The translations under genes and the position numbers were made by a program. The notes under the pieces were generated by a model, which was given only the letters and a program-made list of their open reading frames with translations, was not told the DNA's origin and searched no databases. From contig CAYIHX010000032.1 of NCBI GenBank assembly GCA_964363305.1, positions 1 through 46,105 on the forward strand: 46,105 nucleotides of DNA, in the 5' to 3' direction. Positions within the stretch are counted from its first letter, which is position 1, and the number at the start of each line of letters is the position of its first letter. The stretch comes from CAYIHX01 sp964363305 (lineage in GTDB: Bacteria > Bdellovibrionota > UBA1018). Below, in pieces: positions 1 through 9,004 of this stretch.

Positions 1-48
1 TGGTTTTCAGTACTTGCGTTTGTTTTTGATTCTTACTGCTTCGGAAAA

Positions 49-123
49 TGGTTGGAGCGACTGGGGTTGAACCAGCGACCCTCGCCGTGTGAAGGCGATG
101 CTCTGCCACTGAGCTACGCTCCA
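49..123 (-). tRNA. tRNA-Val (anticodon CAC)
   Basis: Read on the minus strand the segment folds as a full cloverleaf: acceptor TGGAGCG/CGCTCCA, D stem GCTC/GAGC, anticodon stem TCGCC/GGCGA with loop TTCACAC (anticodon CAC, reading GUG), and T arm GCTGG-TTCAACC-CCAGT. Discriminator A is followed by an encoded CCA. The first pair is T1-A72 rather than the usual G1-C72, and the D loop is short. It lies 48 bp downstream of the lipoprotein gene on the same strand. Confidence 0.93.
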
Positions 124-171
124 ACCGATAGAAGAGACGAGGTAGGATGTAATCGGCGGGACTGGGGTCTG

Positions 172-3100
172 TCAATGGGGCGCAGAAGAAAGCTCGGCAA
201 AGAGGGTCACGAGCTTCAGGCGCGTGAGCTGGATGTCGACGCCGCTTGCGCCAACGATTTTCCAGTTGAGAAGCCAACCGAAATAACCGGTGGCTCGCGC
301 GAGATTCGCGAACGGATTCGGATGATCGGGTTTACGAGGCGGGATGCCGTAGCGGAGAATGTAGCCGAAAATAGCCTCGAGCTCATAGCCGGTTTTTCCG
401 CTGGCCTCTTGGAGCGGCCGCTTAAAGAGAGGAAAAGCAGCCATTGCCTCCTGCCGCTCGAGCACGTTGGACCAGTCGAGATCCAGCCGTTGATAAACGG
501 ATTCCGCGAACTGCAGGACGTTGACGATACGTTGGAGGTAGGCGGGCGTGAAGGGCTCGGAGAAATTGCTTCCGGATCGTCCGATTTTCTCGAGAGCATT
601 GAAGAAGCGGGCACGCTCAGCCTCCGAGTAGGAGTTAAATTCCGCGATCATGCGGGGCATGTAGGGAGTGAGCTGGCTCGTGAAAATGCTGGTCTGATGA
701 AAGAGTTTTTCCCTGACGGACGTAGCATGAAGCGGCGGATCGATTTTGACTCTCGGGTCGATGGGCCCGCAGCCTGCGTCGCTGAGCGCTTCGATGATCC
801 GGTCTTTGATCGTCCGCGCCGACATCACGTGCAGGAGCATTTCGATCCCTTCCCCTTGCTGCATGACTCCGTCACCGTTGGCCTGGCTCGGGAAGAGATT
901 TCCCTCGCCGGTTAAGGTTTGGGCCAGGCCGTCCGGAGAATCAGTGGGCGCGGTCAGATGCAGTTCGCTCAGAAGTGGGAAAAAATCTTCCATTCCGCGT
1001 TGAATTTCAACCCGGGTGAGGAAGGCCGGTTGTTGGTCGGTTTGCGAGGTGTATCCCTCGGCCAGGAGTTTCAAGAGGGTTTTGAGGATGTTGAGCATCG
1101 AGAGCTCGTCGAAGCCGCGAGTATGAAGATCTCGCTGATTCGCGGCGAAGAAGAGGGTCGTTTCCCCGACGGTGAGCAGGCGAGGAAAGCTATCGAGCAG
1201 GTTTTCAAGGGTGGCTCCGGGCCCGGCCGAATAAGAACGGTTTTGGAGGGTCTGAGCTTGAGCCAGCAGGGCTTGCGTTGGGAGTGTCTTCTCATCCAAT
1301 TGGGTGGATTCGATGCGTTGAAGGAAGGTGGTCTCGATCCAGCCTTGCGTGACGGACCAGTTGAGAAACTCGCTTTTTGCTCTTCGAATACTGGGCAATG
1401 TCAGACCCCGGGCGAGGCGGCCCGAGGCGGAGACGTCTCTGCCGCCGAGGACGTACCGAAAAAAGGGCCGGAGCGTACGGCCCAGCGTCGGGGCCGTGAT
1501 CGGGAGCTTGATTGCGTTCAGGTCGGCAAAATGGAATCCAGCCACGATAAGCTGGTCGAAAATATCGAAAGAGATCGTGTCGGACGGGTGATGTCGGGAG
1601 ATGCGGGCGAGCACATCGAAAATGGTGGTGACGGCTGAGCGGAGGCCTGTCTGAAACGCGTCGCTTTTCCAGGAGTTCGGGTTTGCAAGAACTTGAGTGC
1701 GCACGAGCCAGGAGGCGGCATAGGCGTCGGCTCCGGTTTCAAGGAGGACTTGCCAGCTGTCGCCCGCGATACGAGTGTTTGATTTCCCGGTAATGAAATA
1801 CTTCACCGCGTAAATGAGCGGTACATAGGTGAGGTACTCTTCTGTTTCCGGAACCAGGTCTTGCGTGAAGCGGAGAGAGTCTTCGATGAAGGACGCGTCG
1901 AGAGGGGCCCTTTGCGCGAGGTAGTCGCCGAAGATGCCCCCGGCCCGCGTGACGGCTTCGAAGGGGAGCTCGCCATCGGCTCCATTCTCGAGCCACTTGA
2001 AAATGGGGTTGAGCTCAGGCGCGGCGTTCCGGAGAACTTGGGGAAGCGCCTCGATTCTCGGGATGAGGATATTGCCCTGCTCGTCGCCAAAAAGAACGCG
2101 CGCGCCGAGAAGCCCGACTCCGACGAAGTGGGCGAGGGAAGCCGTATCCTCGTGTTCGCGCAGGTGCTGCACCACTTCATCTCTGAGGTGAGCTTGGTCC
2201 TCGACGTTCAGCATCTGGTTGGGGCGCGGAATTTGGCGGACAGCGCCGGAGAAGGCCTGAGCGAAGGCGGCGACCATGCGTGCACCGTCTTCGCCGGCCC
2301 AGCGGAGATTTTCGGGGGCGTTTGCCCAGGTGAGGTAACCGGTGGCAAGGTGGGCTCCGACTCGGAGGAGGATGCGCCACTCAGCCGCATGAATCTGTTC
2401 GCCGTCATTGCCGAAGATCAGGGCTTTTGCTCCGCGCATGAGGGGGACGTAGCGCTGGAGGTGGGTGAGGGTGCTGGTCTCGAACTCCTGGTCCTCTGAG
2501 TGGATGAATCGGTTCAGCTCAGACAGGAAGACGTTGAGCCGCGAGAAAGTGTAAGGGCCGGCTGCCCGTTCCAGATTCGCGCCGAGGGCTTCGGCAGCGG
2601 CTTCGAGGAGGGGAGCCGTTTCACTCAGCGATTCGGGCGAGAGATTTTTTCCTCCTAGGAAGAGAGGGAGGACCGCTTTGAGGTGCACTGCCTCGATTTT
2701 CGCCGTTTGAATGAAATCCCGAATATGGGCGAGGTCTTCCCGTGAGACGTGGTCGGCTGAGCCGCCTAGCATCGCAGCCTTGAGACTCATGACACTGGTC
2801 GTGAGCGCGATCGAAACTTTCGAGGTGGTCATGAAGTGGCGATTCAGGAAGTGGCGTAATTCTTCGGAGGTGTAGGATTCCGGGTCCGCGCCGCGCGTGT
2901 ACGTGGTGAAGATGACCAGGGCGCGATCCATGCACGCAAAAGGAGCTTCGACCGCGGCGTCATTTGCCGCACTGCCGTCACTGATCGCGACCATTTGGCT
3001 GGGGAGTTGATCCAGGCAGGAGAGGTCGAGTGCTGCACCGAGATTCATGCCTCCGTTGTCCGGCCGATTGTCGGTCATACCGCAACCTGACAGCGTCAAT

Positions 3101-3192
3101 GCGAGGAGGGAGGGAAGAAGAGTGGGGAGGTATTTGAGCTGGATCCAGTTCACGATGCGCTGGAATATATCTGAATACCTGTCTTTTTTCAT
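172..3192 (-). CDS. Large putative lipoprotein of unknown function (1006 aa)
   Basis: I do not recognise a family. The N-terminus is basic, then hydrophobic, ending in lipobox LSGC with Cys37 as the likely lipidation site, so the mature protein is probably anchored in the envelope. The rest is a long mostly helical, soluble-looking chain with no membrane spans. A degenerate EF-hand-like loop (NGDG followed by E at position 12 of the loop) is near residue 770. The ATG at 3192 lacks a Shine-Dalgarno sequence, but a TATAAT box lies on the minus strand at 3218-3223, giving a leader of about 18 nt. The AT-rich region before it is shared with the divergent barrel gene. Start and frame are well supported by length; function is unknown. 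Confidence 0.85.
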   Translation of the reverse strand: MKKDRYSDIFQRIVNWIQLKYLPTLLPSLLALTLSGCGMTDNRPDNGGMNLGAALDLSCLDQLPSQMVAISDGSAANDAAVEAPFACMDRALVIFTTYTRGADPESYTSEELRHFLNRHFMTTSKVSIALTTSVMSLKAAMLGGSADHVSREDLAHIRDFIQTAKIEAVHLKAVLPLFLGGKNLSPESLSETAPLLEAAAEALGANLERAAGPYTFSRLNVFLSELNRFIHSEDQEFETSTLTHLQRYVPLMRGAKALIFGNDGEQIHAAEWRILLRVGAHLATGYLTWANAPENLRWAGEDGARMVAAFAQAFSGAVRQIPRPNQMLNVEDQAHLRDEVVQHLREHEDTASLAHFVGVGLLGARVLFGDEQGNILIPRIEALPQVLRNAAPELNPIFKWLENGADGELPFEAVTRAGGIFGDYLAQRAPLDASFIEDSLRFTQDLVPETEEYLTYVPLIYAVKYFITGKSNTRIAGDSWQVLLETGADAYAASWLVRTQVLANPNSWKSDAFQTGLRSAVTTIFDVLARISRHHPSDTISFDIFDQLIVAGFHFADLNAIKLPITAPTLGRTLRPFFRYVLGGRDVSASGRLARGLTLPSIRRAKSEFLNWSVTQGWIETTFLQRIESTQLDEKTLPTQALLAQAQTLQNRSYSAGPGATLENLLDSFPRLLTVGETTLFFAANQRDLHTRGFDELSMLNILKTLLKLLAEGYTSQTDQQPAFLTRVEIQRGMEDFFPLLSELHLTAPTDSPDGLAQTLTGEGNLFPSQANGDGVMQQGEGIEMLLHVMSARTIKDRIIEALSDAGCGPIDPRVKIDPPLHATSVREKLFHQTSIFTSQLTPYMPRMIAEFNSYSEAERARFFNALEKIGRSGSNFSEPFTPAYLQRIVNVLQFAESVYQRLDLDWSNVLERQEAMAAFPLFKRPLQEASGKTGYELEAIFGYILRYGIPPRKPDHPNPFANLARATGYFGWLLNWKIVGASGVDIQLTRLKLVTLFAELSSAPH

Positions 3193-3217
3193 CTAAAAAT
3201 ACAAACGGATATAAATA

Positions 3218-3223
3218 ATTATA
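3218..3223 (-). promoter_or_regulatory. Putative -10 box of the 1006-aa lipoprotein gene
   Basis: TATAAT on the minus strand within the AT-rich divergent intergenic region 3193-3250, about 25 bp upstream of the ATG at 3192. No convincing -35 was identified. Confidence 0.4.
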
Positions 3224-3278
3224 ACCATATGAATATATAGGTATTTTTTAATGATGCAAAGGGCTTCAGAATTAGATA

Positions 3279-3291
3279 TAACGCATCGCAT
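3279..3291 (+). promoter_or_regulatory. TAACGC-motif copy overlapping a start codon
   Basis: TAACGCATCGCAT, followed by G. It matches the copy at 36838-36850 (minus strand) in 12 of 13 bases. It overlaps the proposed ATG at 3290, so if it is an operator it would sit at the translation start. See the finding on the motif family. Confidence 0.45.
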
Positions 3292-4741
3292 GCAATTGTT
3301 AGTTGCCAATTTTGCTCGGACATTTCTCTGCCGCCTTTGCCTCGCCTTCTGTTGGCTGGTGGGCGGCAGTAGCCCGCTGTGGGCAAACGAAAGTATTTCG
3401 TCTGTAGAGACCCGTTTGGAGGAGTCACGCAACCCGCTGAAGCTGGCGGTGCAGTGGCAGGGTGAAAGTTTCTTCGCCGATAAGATGCCGACTCGGGGGC
3501 GTCCTCAGCGCCTGTTTATGAGTCTTCAGCTCGAAGGAGCCGGCTCCGCCCGCGTCGGCGCCTTCGAGGCGGATGGCGCCGCCCGCGGCTACCTGGGCGT
3601 TCCGAGCGTCGCGGAGTACAGCAGCTTTGAGATCATGGAGGCGAGCGTAGGCGCCGCACTCGTCAGAACTCGTGAGACGAAGCTGGGTCTTTATCTGGGG
3701 CGTCGGCGGCAAGATTGGAGCATCATCGATCGGGCGTGGTCGCTCGGTGTGACTGAACCTTCTTTTCGCTGGGACCCTCTTCGGCCGAGTCGCAACGGTT
3801 TGACGGGAATCTTCGTTGAATTGAAGAGTCGTGGATTTGAATTTGTGGCCTTTGGCTCCGGAATCGCGATCCCCGAGTCAGGCCCCTCGTCCGCGATTCG
3901 AAATGGGATATTCACTTCTTCGCATCCTTTCTATCTTCCGCCTCCCGAGAACGCGCCGTTGATCGGGGTTGATACTCCCATTCGCTATACGATTGAGATG
4001 CCTTCCATCGAGAAGCTCATTTTGAAGCCGTCGGTGGGCGGGATGATGGGCTACGAACACAACGGTTTTTTTGCGCATGCGGCTTACCAGTACAAGCCTT
4101 TGACCAAGCCGCTGCTTTCGATGCGGAGTCAGGGTATCTATAATCTGTCGACCGAACAGATCGAGCCCGTACTTCGGCCGCAAATCGTTCAGAGCCATGT
4201 GGTCTCGGCGGACGTGGGGTATCGGAGCGAAACCATCAGTCCCTGGGTCTCAGCATTATGGGATTCACCTGAAGCTCCGATCTTTGAACCAGGGTACACG
4301 ACACAGAGATTTCCGGCAGGAGGTTGGCTGGGTTTCGGATCAGATTTTTCCGTATTCAAGGGAAAAGCCAAGCTCAGCTACCTGCAGTCGTTCTTGGGCG
4401 TTGCCTCGGATGTGGGGCCGCTCTCGACCGGGGGTTATGATGGGTTCTTTGAATCCCGGTATATGTTCCGTCAGGCGGTTTCGGCTCAGTTTTCCTATCC
4501 ACTTTTTCAAAACGCATTTTCCAGTGTTTCATGGATGGGGCGCGTGGTTCGTGATTTCGCGGTGGGGGGCACTTTGCTCACCTCTGAGATCGAGTGGCGG
4601 CCGATCAATCGCCTTTCTCTGACCTTGGGGGCTGATCTCATTTCGGCGCAAGTGAGCAGTGCTTCAAACGGTGGCGCGGATTTCCTTCACGACATGCAAA
4701 ATTTCGATCGCGTTCGTGGCGCCCTTCGCTTCGAGCTCTAG
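3290..4741 (+). CDS. Putative outer-membrane beta-barrel protein
   Basis: The ATG at 3290 gives a typical signal peptide (Arg/Cys-containing n- and h-region, SPLWA before NES as the likely cleavage site); an upstream ATG at 3251 would add 13 charged residues and spoil it. The mature chain of about 450 residues has alternating aromatic/polar strands and many Gly/Ser turns, and ends in FEL, consistent with an integral outer-membrane barrel. No family is recognised. It is divergent from the lipoprotein gene and has no clear ribosome site. A TAACGC-type motif overlaps the start codon. Confidence 0.75.
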   Translation: MQLLVANFARTFLCRLCLAFCWLVGGSSPLWANESISSVETRLEESRNPLKLAVQWQGESFFADKMPTRGRPQRLFMSLQLEGAGSARVGAFEADGAARGYLGVPSVAEYSSFEIMEASVGAALVRTRETKLGLYLGRRRQDWSIIDRAWSLGVTEPSFRWDPLRPSRNGLTGIFVELKSRGFEFVAFGSGIAIPESGPSSAIRNGIFTSSHPFYLPPPENAPLIGVDTPIRYTIEMPSIEKLILKPSVGGMMGYEHNGFFAHAAYQYKPLTKPLLSMRSQGIYNLSTEQIEPVLRPQIVQSHVVSADVGYRSETISPWVSALWDSPEAPIFEPGYTTQRFPAGGWLGFGSDFSVFKGKAKLSYLQSFLGVASDVGPLSTGGYDGFFESRYMFRQAVSAQFSYPLFQNAFSSVSWMGRVVRDFAVGGTLLTSEIEWRPINRLSLTLGADLISAQVSSASNGGADFLHDMQNFDRVRGALRFEL

Positions 4742-4950
4742 GAGCGGCAACTTTGGCACCATGACTGTGATTGACTAGGGCAGAAATGATCCCACAAGCC
4801 GGATAAGCTGAGTCAGAAGTGACTTGGTGAGTCTACATATTGATAGTTGAAATACAAGTCGGCATGACCTTGAATTTATAACATTTAAATAAAAAAATAA
4901 ATCCGACCATCGCCGGAGAGCCGCTCCTGGCGCGGTTCCTGCTTATAGGT

Positions 4951-4993
4951 ATTGATTACCAATGCTTGAGCTTCGGCTCTGGCAATAATCAAT
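4951..4993 (+). promoter_or_regulatory. Structured leader hairpin before the subtilase gene
   Basis: ATTGATTA (4951-4958) pairs perfectly with TAATCAAT (4986-4993). Inside, TGC pairs with GCA (4963-4965/4982-4984) and GAGC-TTCG-GCTC (4968-4979) forms a UUCG-capped stem. It ends 7 nt before the AGGAGG ribosome site at 5001-5006, so it could influence translation or mRNA stability. There is no T-run, so it is not a classical terminator. The gene-free interval 4742-5013 otherwise shows only AT-rich sequence. Confidence 0.6.
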
Positions 4994-5000
4994 TGTCTCA

Positions 5001-5006
5001 AGGAGG
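5001..5006 (+). promoter_or_regulatory. Ribosome binding site AGGAGG of the subtilase gene
   Basis: A full AGGAGG lies 7 nt before GTG 5014 and 10 nt before ATG 5017. It rules out the longer reading frame from TTG 4966. Confidence 0.8.
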
Positions 5007-5016
5007 ATATCCCGTG

Positions 5017-6252
5017 ATGAAGTACGTATGTCGGCCACGACGGCTGAACTCTCTATTTGTTTTGATCTCGCTATCCGCGCTGAGTGCGGCTTGCGGGTCA
5101 GGAGAAGATAAATCCGACGGTCAGGTTGCAGAGGCTCCTCCTCGCGGCACGATCTCAAGGATCGATGGCAAGGTTCGATTACTCACTCAAGAAGAAGAAA
5201 GGACAGTGTGCAAAACTCAGCATTGCGAGCCGGATTTTAGTTATCACGAAACACTCGCCAAAAAACGCGTCAAGCCCCCGGAGGGGAATGTGGTCACTCC
5301 GGTGCCGTTGGAAGGGATGCCTTCGGATGCGATCGGTGAGCGGCATGATTATGGTAAACAGAAGATGCGACTCTACGATGCCTGGGCGATTTCTCGCGGA
5401 TCTCCAGCTGTCGTCGTGGCGATCATCGATTCGGGGCTGGATATCACTCATCCCGATTTGCAGGGAAATCTCTGGGTGAATCAGGCGGAAGCGACGGGGT
5501 TGCCCGGCGTGGATGATGATCACAACGGCTATGTGGACGATGTCCATGGATGGGACTTCGTCGCCGACAAGCCGATCACGACCGGAGATACCGATCATGG
5601 CACGCACGTCGCGGGAATCATTGCCGCGGCGATCAATGGCCAGGGCACTGCGGGGGTAGCTCCACGAGTGAAGGTGATGGCGTTGAAGTTCATCTCCTCG
5701 AGCGGGAATGGTTACACGAGCGACGCGGTGGCCGCGATGGAGTACGCGGTGGCCAACGGCGCGAGCGTGATCAACAACTCGTGGGGGGGGTCGAGTTATT
5801 CCTCCTATCTCGAGGGCGCCGTGGCTGATGCGGTGTCGAGCAATGTGGTGTTCGTCGCGGCCTCGGGGAACAATGGGAAGAATACCGACTCGAGCGGTTT
5901 CTACCCAGCGAACTACTCCGGAGTCGTTTCGGTCGGTTCGACCGACGAGTCCGACCAGCTCAGCTCGTTCTCGAACTACGGCGTGAACACGGTGGAGGTT
6001 GCCGCTCCGGGCAGCAATATCTACAGTACGTTGAGGTACGGGGGCTACGGAACGATCTCCGGTACGTCGATGGCGGCGCCGCAGGTGTCCGGGGCGCTTG
6101 CCCTGGGGTTCAGCTTGCGGGGTGATCTGCCCTCGAGCGTCGTTCGGCAGAAGTTGTGCGAGTCGGCGGTTCCTCTGTTCCCGACGTACATCAAATGCGG
6201 CCGTATCGACGTGGCTTCTTATCTTCAGAAGCTATCATCGGTGGTTCGCTAG
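5017..6252 (+). CDS. Subtilisin-like serine protease, lipoprotein (peptidase S8)
   Basis: A secreted subtilase that would hydrolyse proteins at or outside the cell envelope. The catalytic triad is complete: Asp138 in AIIDSGLD, His194 in DHGTHVAG, Ser351 in SGTSMAAP; the oxyanion Asn is in AASGNNG. The N-terminus carries a signal peptide ending in a lipobox before the Cys of SAACGSG, so the protein is probably lipid-anchored. About 100 residues separate the lipobox from the catalytic domain, possibly a propeptide or linker. The length (411 aa) fits a single-domain S8 enzyme. The start may also be GTG 5014. The leader contains a strong hairpin. The next gene is convergent and ends within this gene's last codons. 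Confidence 0.95.
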   Translation: MKYVCRPRRLNSLFVLISLSALSAACGSGEDKSDGQVAEAPPRGTISRIDGKVRLLTQEEERTVCKTQHCEPDFSYHETLAKKRVKPPEGNVVTPVPLEGMPSDAIGERHDYGKQKMRLYDAWAISRGSPAVVVAIIDSGLDITHPDLQGNLWVNQAEATGLPGVDDDHNGYVDDVHGWDFVADKPITTGDTDHGTHVAGIIAAAINGQGTAGVAPRVKVMALKFISSSGNGYTSDAVAAMEYAVANGASVINNSWGGSSYSSYLEGAVADAVSSNVVFVAASGNNGKNTDSSGFYPANYSGVVSVGSTDESDQLSSFSNYGVNTVEVAAPGSNIYSTLRYGGYGTISGTSMAAPQVSGALALGFSLRGDLPSSVVRQKLCESAVPLFPTYIKCGRIDVASYLQKLSSVVR

Positions 6253-7035
6253 CGCGCAGCCGGCCGGGCGGTCGTCTCTCAGTGCGGATAGATTCGGGCG
6301 CCAGTTTCCTTCGGAAGCTTGCGCCCGAATCACGTCCGCGATGCTCATTTCGCCGGTAAAATATCCATTGGTGACGAGGTACTGCGTGGCTTCGTCTCCG
6401 CTGCCGCGTTGGTACGAGAGAAAGTCCTGCGGAGAGGGAGCGGGAAACCCACCGGCTGCGCCGAGGCCGCAGCTTTGCCTGAGATCGAAGGGATGGTTAT
6501 GGAGGTCGATGGCGAGGCGCCAGCCCTTTCGGAGATCCGCGTGGAGGCGCGCTTCGATCTCTCGCGGAAGGATTCCGCTCGCGGCTCGAAGGGTTGAGCT
6601 GACAAAGTAGACCCGATATCGGCCCGCGCTCTCCAGAATCCAGGCCCGAAACTCGGTGTCCCTGAGCGTGAGCGGGGAGTAGGCGTGGTGAAATGACAAA
6701 AGGAGGCGTTCCAGGCAACGAGCGGGCCGGATACGTCCCCCTTGCCCCTGGAGCAAAGCGGCATTGACGGCGCGGTCCAATACCCCGAATTCTTGAATCT
6801 GCTGAGCCTGAAACGATGGCTCGGGGTTGATGCGAGCCTCTACCCAATTTCGATAGTCGTTCAGTGAGCCATCCGTAGGCCACTCCTGTTCAGACGGCAA
6901 ACCGGGCAGGGCCGCGATGAAGGAGCGGGAGTCGCCGGTGTCGATGAAGGTCGGCGAGTCGGGCGAGGGCCACCGGCACTCGGCGGAGGCCGGGGCGAGG
7001 CTCAACGATGCAAGGATGAGAAGGGGGGCGAACAT
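6235..7035 (-). CDS. Secreted protein with RadC/JAMM-like metal-binding motif
   Basis: The ATG at 7035 gives a clean signal peptide ending ASAEC; a TTG at 7071 would add 12 residues. His179 and His181 lie in HNHP, followed after an insertion by PAPSPQD. This is the JAMM/MPN zinc signature as seen in RadC (HNHP-x-PSxxD) but with about 12 extra residues between the halves; a candidate catalytic Glu upstream could not be fixed. Cytoplasmic JAMM proteins are deubiquitinase-like or DNA-repair-associated; an exported one would more likely act on envelope peptides, which is inference. The 3' end overlaps the convergent subtilase gene by 18 bp. The mature protein is about 250 aa. Confidence 0.7.
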   Translation of the reverse strand: MFAPLLILASLSLAPASAECRWPSPDSPTFIDTGDSRSFIAALPGLPSEQEWPTDGSLNDYRNWVEARINPEPSFQAQQIQEFGVLDRAVNAALLQGQGGRIRPARCLERLLLSFHHAYSPLTLRDTEFRAWILESAGRYRVYFVSSTLRAASGILPREIEARLHADLRKGWRLAIDLHNHPFDLRQSCGLGAAGGFPAPSPQDFLSYQRGSGDEATQYLVTNGYFTGEMSIADVIRAQASEGNWRPNLSALRDDRPAGCALANHR

Positions 7036-7089
7036 GGCGATTTCTATACCACTTTGGTCGGATTTATTCAATTCTGATTAAATAGGGGT

Positions 7090-7095
7090 TATACT
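7090..7095 (+). promoter_or_regulatory. Putative -10 box of the oxygenase operon
   Basis: TATACT lies 25 bp upstream of the ATG at 7121; TTCAAT 17 bp further upstream is a weak -35. The ribosome site GAGAGGAG follows at about 7105-7112. Confidence 0.4.
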
Positions 7096-7120
7096 GAGAG
7101 CTGGGGAGAGGAGTCCAGGG

Positions 7121-8134
7121 ATGGCGGCACCTTCAAGGTTCAAACTTTATGACGAGGAGTCTTTGGATCGCTTGGCTCGGCTTCAGAAGAAGCACCAGTG
7201 GGATTTGGAGACCGAAATTGATTGGCCTCGGGGTCCTGATCTGAGCAAGCCGCTCGTCGCGCTCGACCGCGCCGCGCTCCTTTTTCCGGGCGCCTCGGCC
7301 GAGCAGCGCCTGGCGATCTCTCAGATGATGGGACTCGTGATCGCATCAGCCATCTTCGAGCTGGAAGAATGCCTGCTCCGCCTTCGGGAGGAGTGTTGGG
7401 AAGGTTTTCGCCGGCGGATGCCGGTCGGCCCTGAGTTCAACGAGTTGGGTCACCTCTTTTTTCAAGAGGAGCAGAAGCATTCCGAGGCGTTTCGCCGTTA
7501 TGTAGAGCTTTTCGCCCATGAGCTCGGGGTGGGGATGCCTGAGCTGCTCGCGCTTTTGCCCAAGGTGGAGGGTACCCGGACGGAGCAGATGCTTCGCTTG
7601 AATCTCCTCACGGGGGGGCAGAGTTTCTGGTGGATAGTGGCGTCAGTGGAGCAGGAATTTCTTCGAATTTTTCATTCGCTGCGTCCGTTCAAAGATCGCC
7701 TGGATCCGCTTTATTACCAGATTCATCAGCGGCATTTCGAGGAGGAGGCTCGTCATGCGCCGTTTCCTTACCTCGTGCTTGAATGGCTGGGTGATCGGAG
7801 CCCGCGACCTTGGCAAGGCTTCCACCGGAAGGCGGATTTTGCGGCGGCCCAAATTTTACAGACCGTCTGGTCAGTATCGAGCTTGCGAAGATTACAGGGC
7901 ATGAGGAAGATGAAGGGCGTGCACCCCCTCTTCGATACGCTGATTACCGCGCTTCCGTTGTTTGAGTCGATGCCGAAGCCGATGGTGCTCTACCGCCTGG
8001 TGACGCAGACGCCCTACGTGAGCTCGCTGGTGAATCAGTCGAGCCATGAGAAGCTCATGGAGACCGCTGATGCTCAGGGGGCTATCGTGCTTCCGTTTCC
8101 GCAATTTGAGGGCGCAACCCTCGTGGGGTACTGA
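7121..8134 (+). CDS. AurF-like non-haem diiron oxygenase
   Basis: A 337-residue ferritin-like helical protein carrying the ligand pattern of the p-aminobenzoate N-oxygenase AurF family: Glu82/83, Glu117 and His120 (EExxH), Glu177/179, and His205-Glu209-His212 (HFEEEARH). The H-x3-E-x2-H spacing is the same as in AurF. Members oxidise arylamines or lipid-like substrates with O2 at a diiron site in the cytoplasm. It is the first gene of a four-gene operon; the next gene starts 3 bp after its stop. The substrate is unknown; the neighbours (hydrolase, M24 protein, SDR) point to a small biosynthetic or detoxification pathway. A good ribosome site precedes ATG 7121. Confidence 0.82.
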   Translation: MAAPSRFKLYDEESLDRLARLQKKHQWDLETEIDWPRGPDLSKPLVALDRAALLFPGASAEQRLAISQMMGLVIASAIFELEECLLRLREECWEGFRRRMPVGPEFNELGHLFFQEEQKHSEAFRRYVELFAHELGVGMPELLALLPKVEGTRTEQMLRLNLLTGGQSFWWIVASVEQEFLRIFHSLRPFKDRLDPLYYQIHQRHFEEEARHAPFPYLVLEWLGDRSPRPWQGFHRKADFAAAQILQTVWSVSSLRRLQGMRKMKGVHPLFDTLITALPLFESMPKPMVLYRLVTQTPYVSSLVNQSSHEKLMETADAQGAIVLPFPQFEGATLVGY

Positions 8135-8137
8135 CGG

Positions 8138-9004
8138 ATGGGGGCGGGCGTCGTGCTGGAGACGCAACTGATTCGAGGGCTCGCCACCGGATGGTTGCGG
8201 GCCGGGCCTGAGCGTCCCGACGAAAATCTTCCCGTGCTCTTTTTCATTCACGGCTTTCCGGATGACGCCGAGAGCTGGCAAGAGCAGATTGCGTATTTTT
8301 CGACGCGCTTTCTCATCCTTGCGCCTTTCTTGCGAGGCAGCGGCCCCAGCCTGCCCGGATCGGATCGCCGCCGATTCTCGCTCTCGGCGGTGGCCTTGGA
8401 TCATCTGGAGATTCTGAGAGCCGAGAGCGTGCGGCTAGGCGCTTCGAGACGAGTGGTGGTGATCGGACATGATATCGGCGGAATTCATGCCGTCGAGCTG
8501 GCCCACTTGCTGGGCCCGCGTCTCATTGGCCTCACGTTGATCAACGCGCCTTCGCTCGAGCAGATGGCCCGACGGATACTGCGTCCCAAGCAGGTGGCCA
8601 AGAGTTGGTATATCGGCGTATTTTTACTTCCTCGCGTGGCTGAGCGCTGGTTTGGTCCTGGAAAATCAGGGGCTGTCAGGGCAGCGAGGAGAAAGGGCGG
8701 TTTGGCGGCCGACCTGCCTCTTCCTACTTCAGTTGCTCCCTTGCTTGAGCATTATCGGGCCTTCTTTCGGGCGTTGCCGTCCGTGCTGAGGGCTCGGCGC
8801 AAGCATCTGAACGCGCCGGTGCTCGTGATCGCGGGGAAGGACGATGCCTTTCTCGAAGTGCCGACGGAGTCCGAGTTAGCCCGGTTCGCCGAGCACGCGG
8901 AAATTCGCGTGCTTGACGGAAATCATTGGCTGCAGCTCGATCATGCAACTCAGGTCAACCGAATGATCGAAAAATTTCTGTGTTCCGTCGGAGGAGCTTC
9001 GTGA
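8138..9004 (+). CDS. Alpha/beta hydrolase with Asp nucleophile (epoxide hydrolase-like)
   Basis: A 288-residue alpha/beta-hydrolase fold protein. The oxyanion motif HGFPDD is near residue 45 and the nucleophile elbow is GHDIGG with Asp112 in place of Ser; the acid residue is in GKDDAF near residue 238 and the general base is His263 in GNHWLQ. An Asp nucleophile is characteristic of epoxide hydrolases and haloalkane dehalogenases rather than esterases. In the operon it could open an epoxide or cleave a product of the neighbouring oxygenase; that pairing is inference. It starts 3 bp after the oxygenase stop and its TGA overlaps the next GTG start. Confidence 0.85.
   Translation: MGAGVVLETQLIRGLATGWLRAGPERPDENLPVLFFIHGFPDDAESWQEQIAYFSTRFLILAPFLRGSGPSLPGSDRRRFSLSAVALDHLEILRAESVRLGASRRVVVIGHDIGGIHAVELAHLLGPRLIGLTLINAPSLEQMARRILRPKQVAKSWYIGVFLLPRVAERWFGPGKSGAVRAARRKGGLAADLPLPTSVAPLLEHYRAFFRALPSVLRARRKHLNAPVLVIAGKDDAFLEVPTESELARFAEHAEIRVLDGNHWLQLDHATQVNRMIEKFLCSVGGAS

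Noticed and set aside
52..2499. Several plus-strand reading frames antisense to the 1006-aa lipoprotein gene (for example 52-915, 919-1638, 1861-2499)
   Set aside because: They are shadows of a high-GC gene on the other strand; the first also runs through the tRNA. None has a recognisable domain or start signal.
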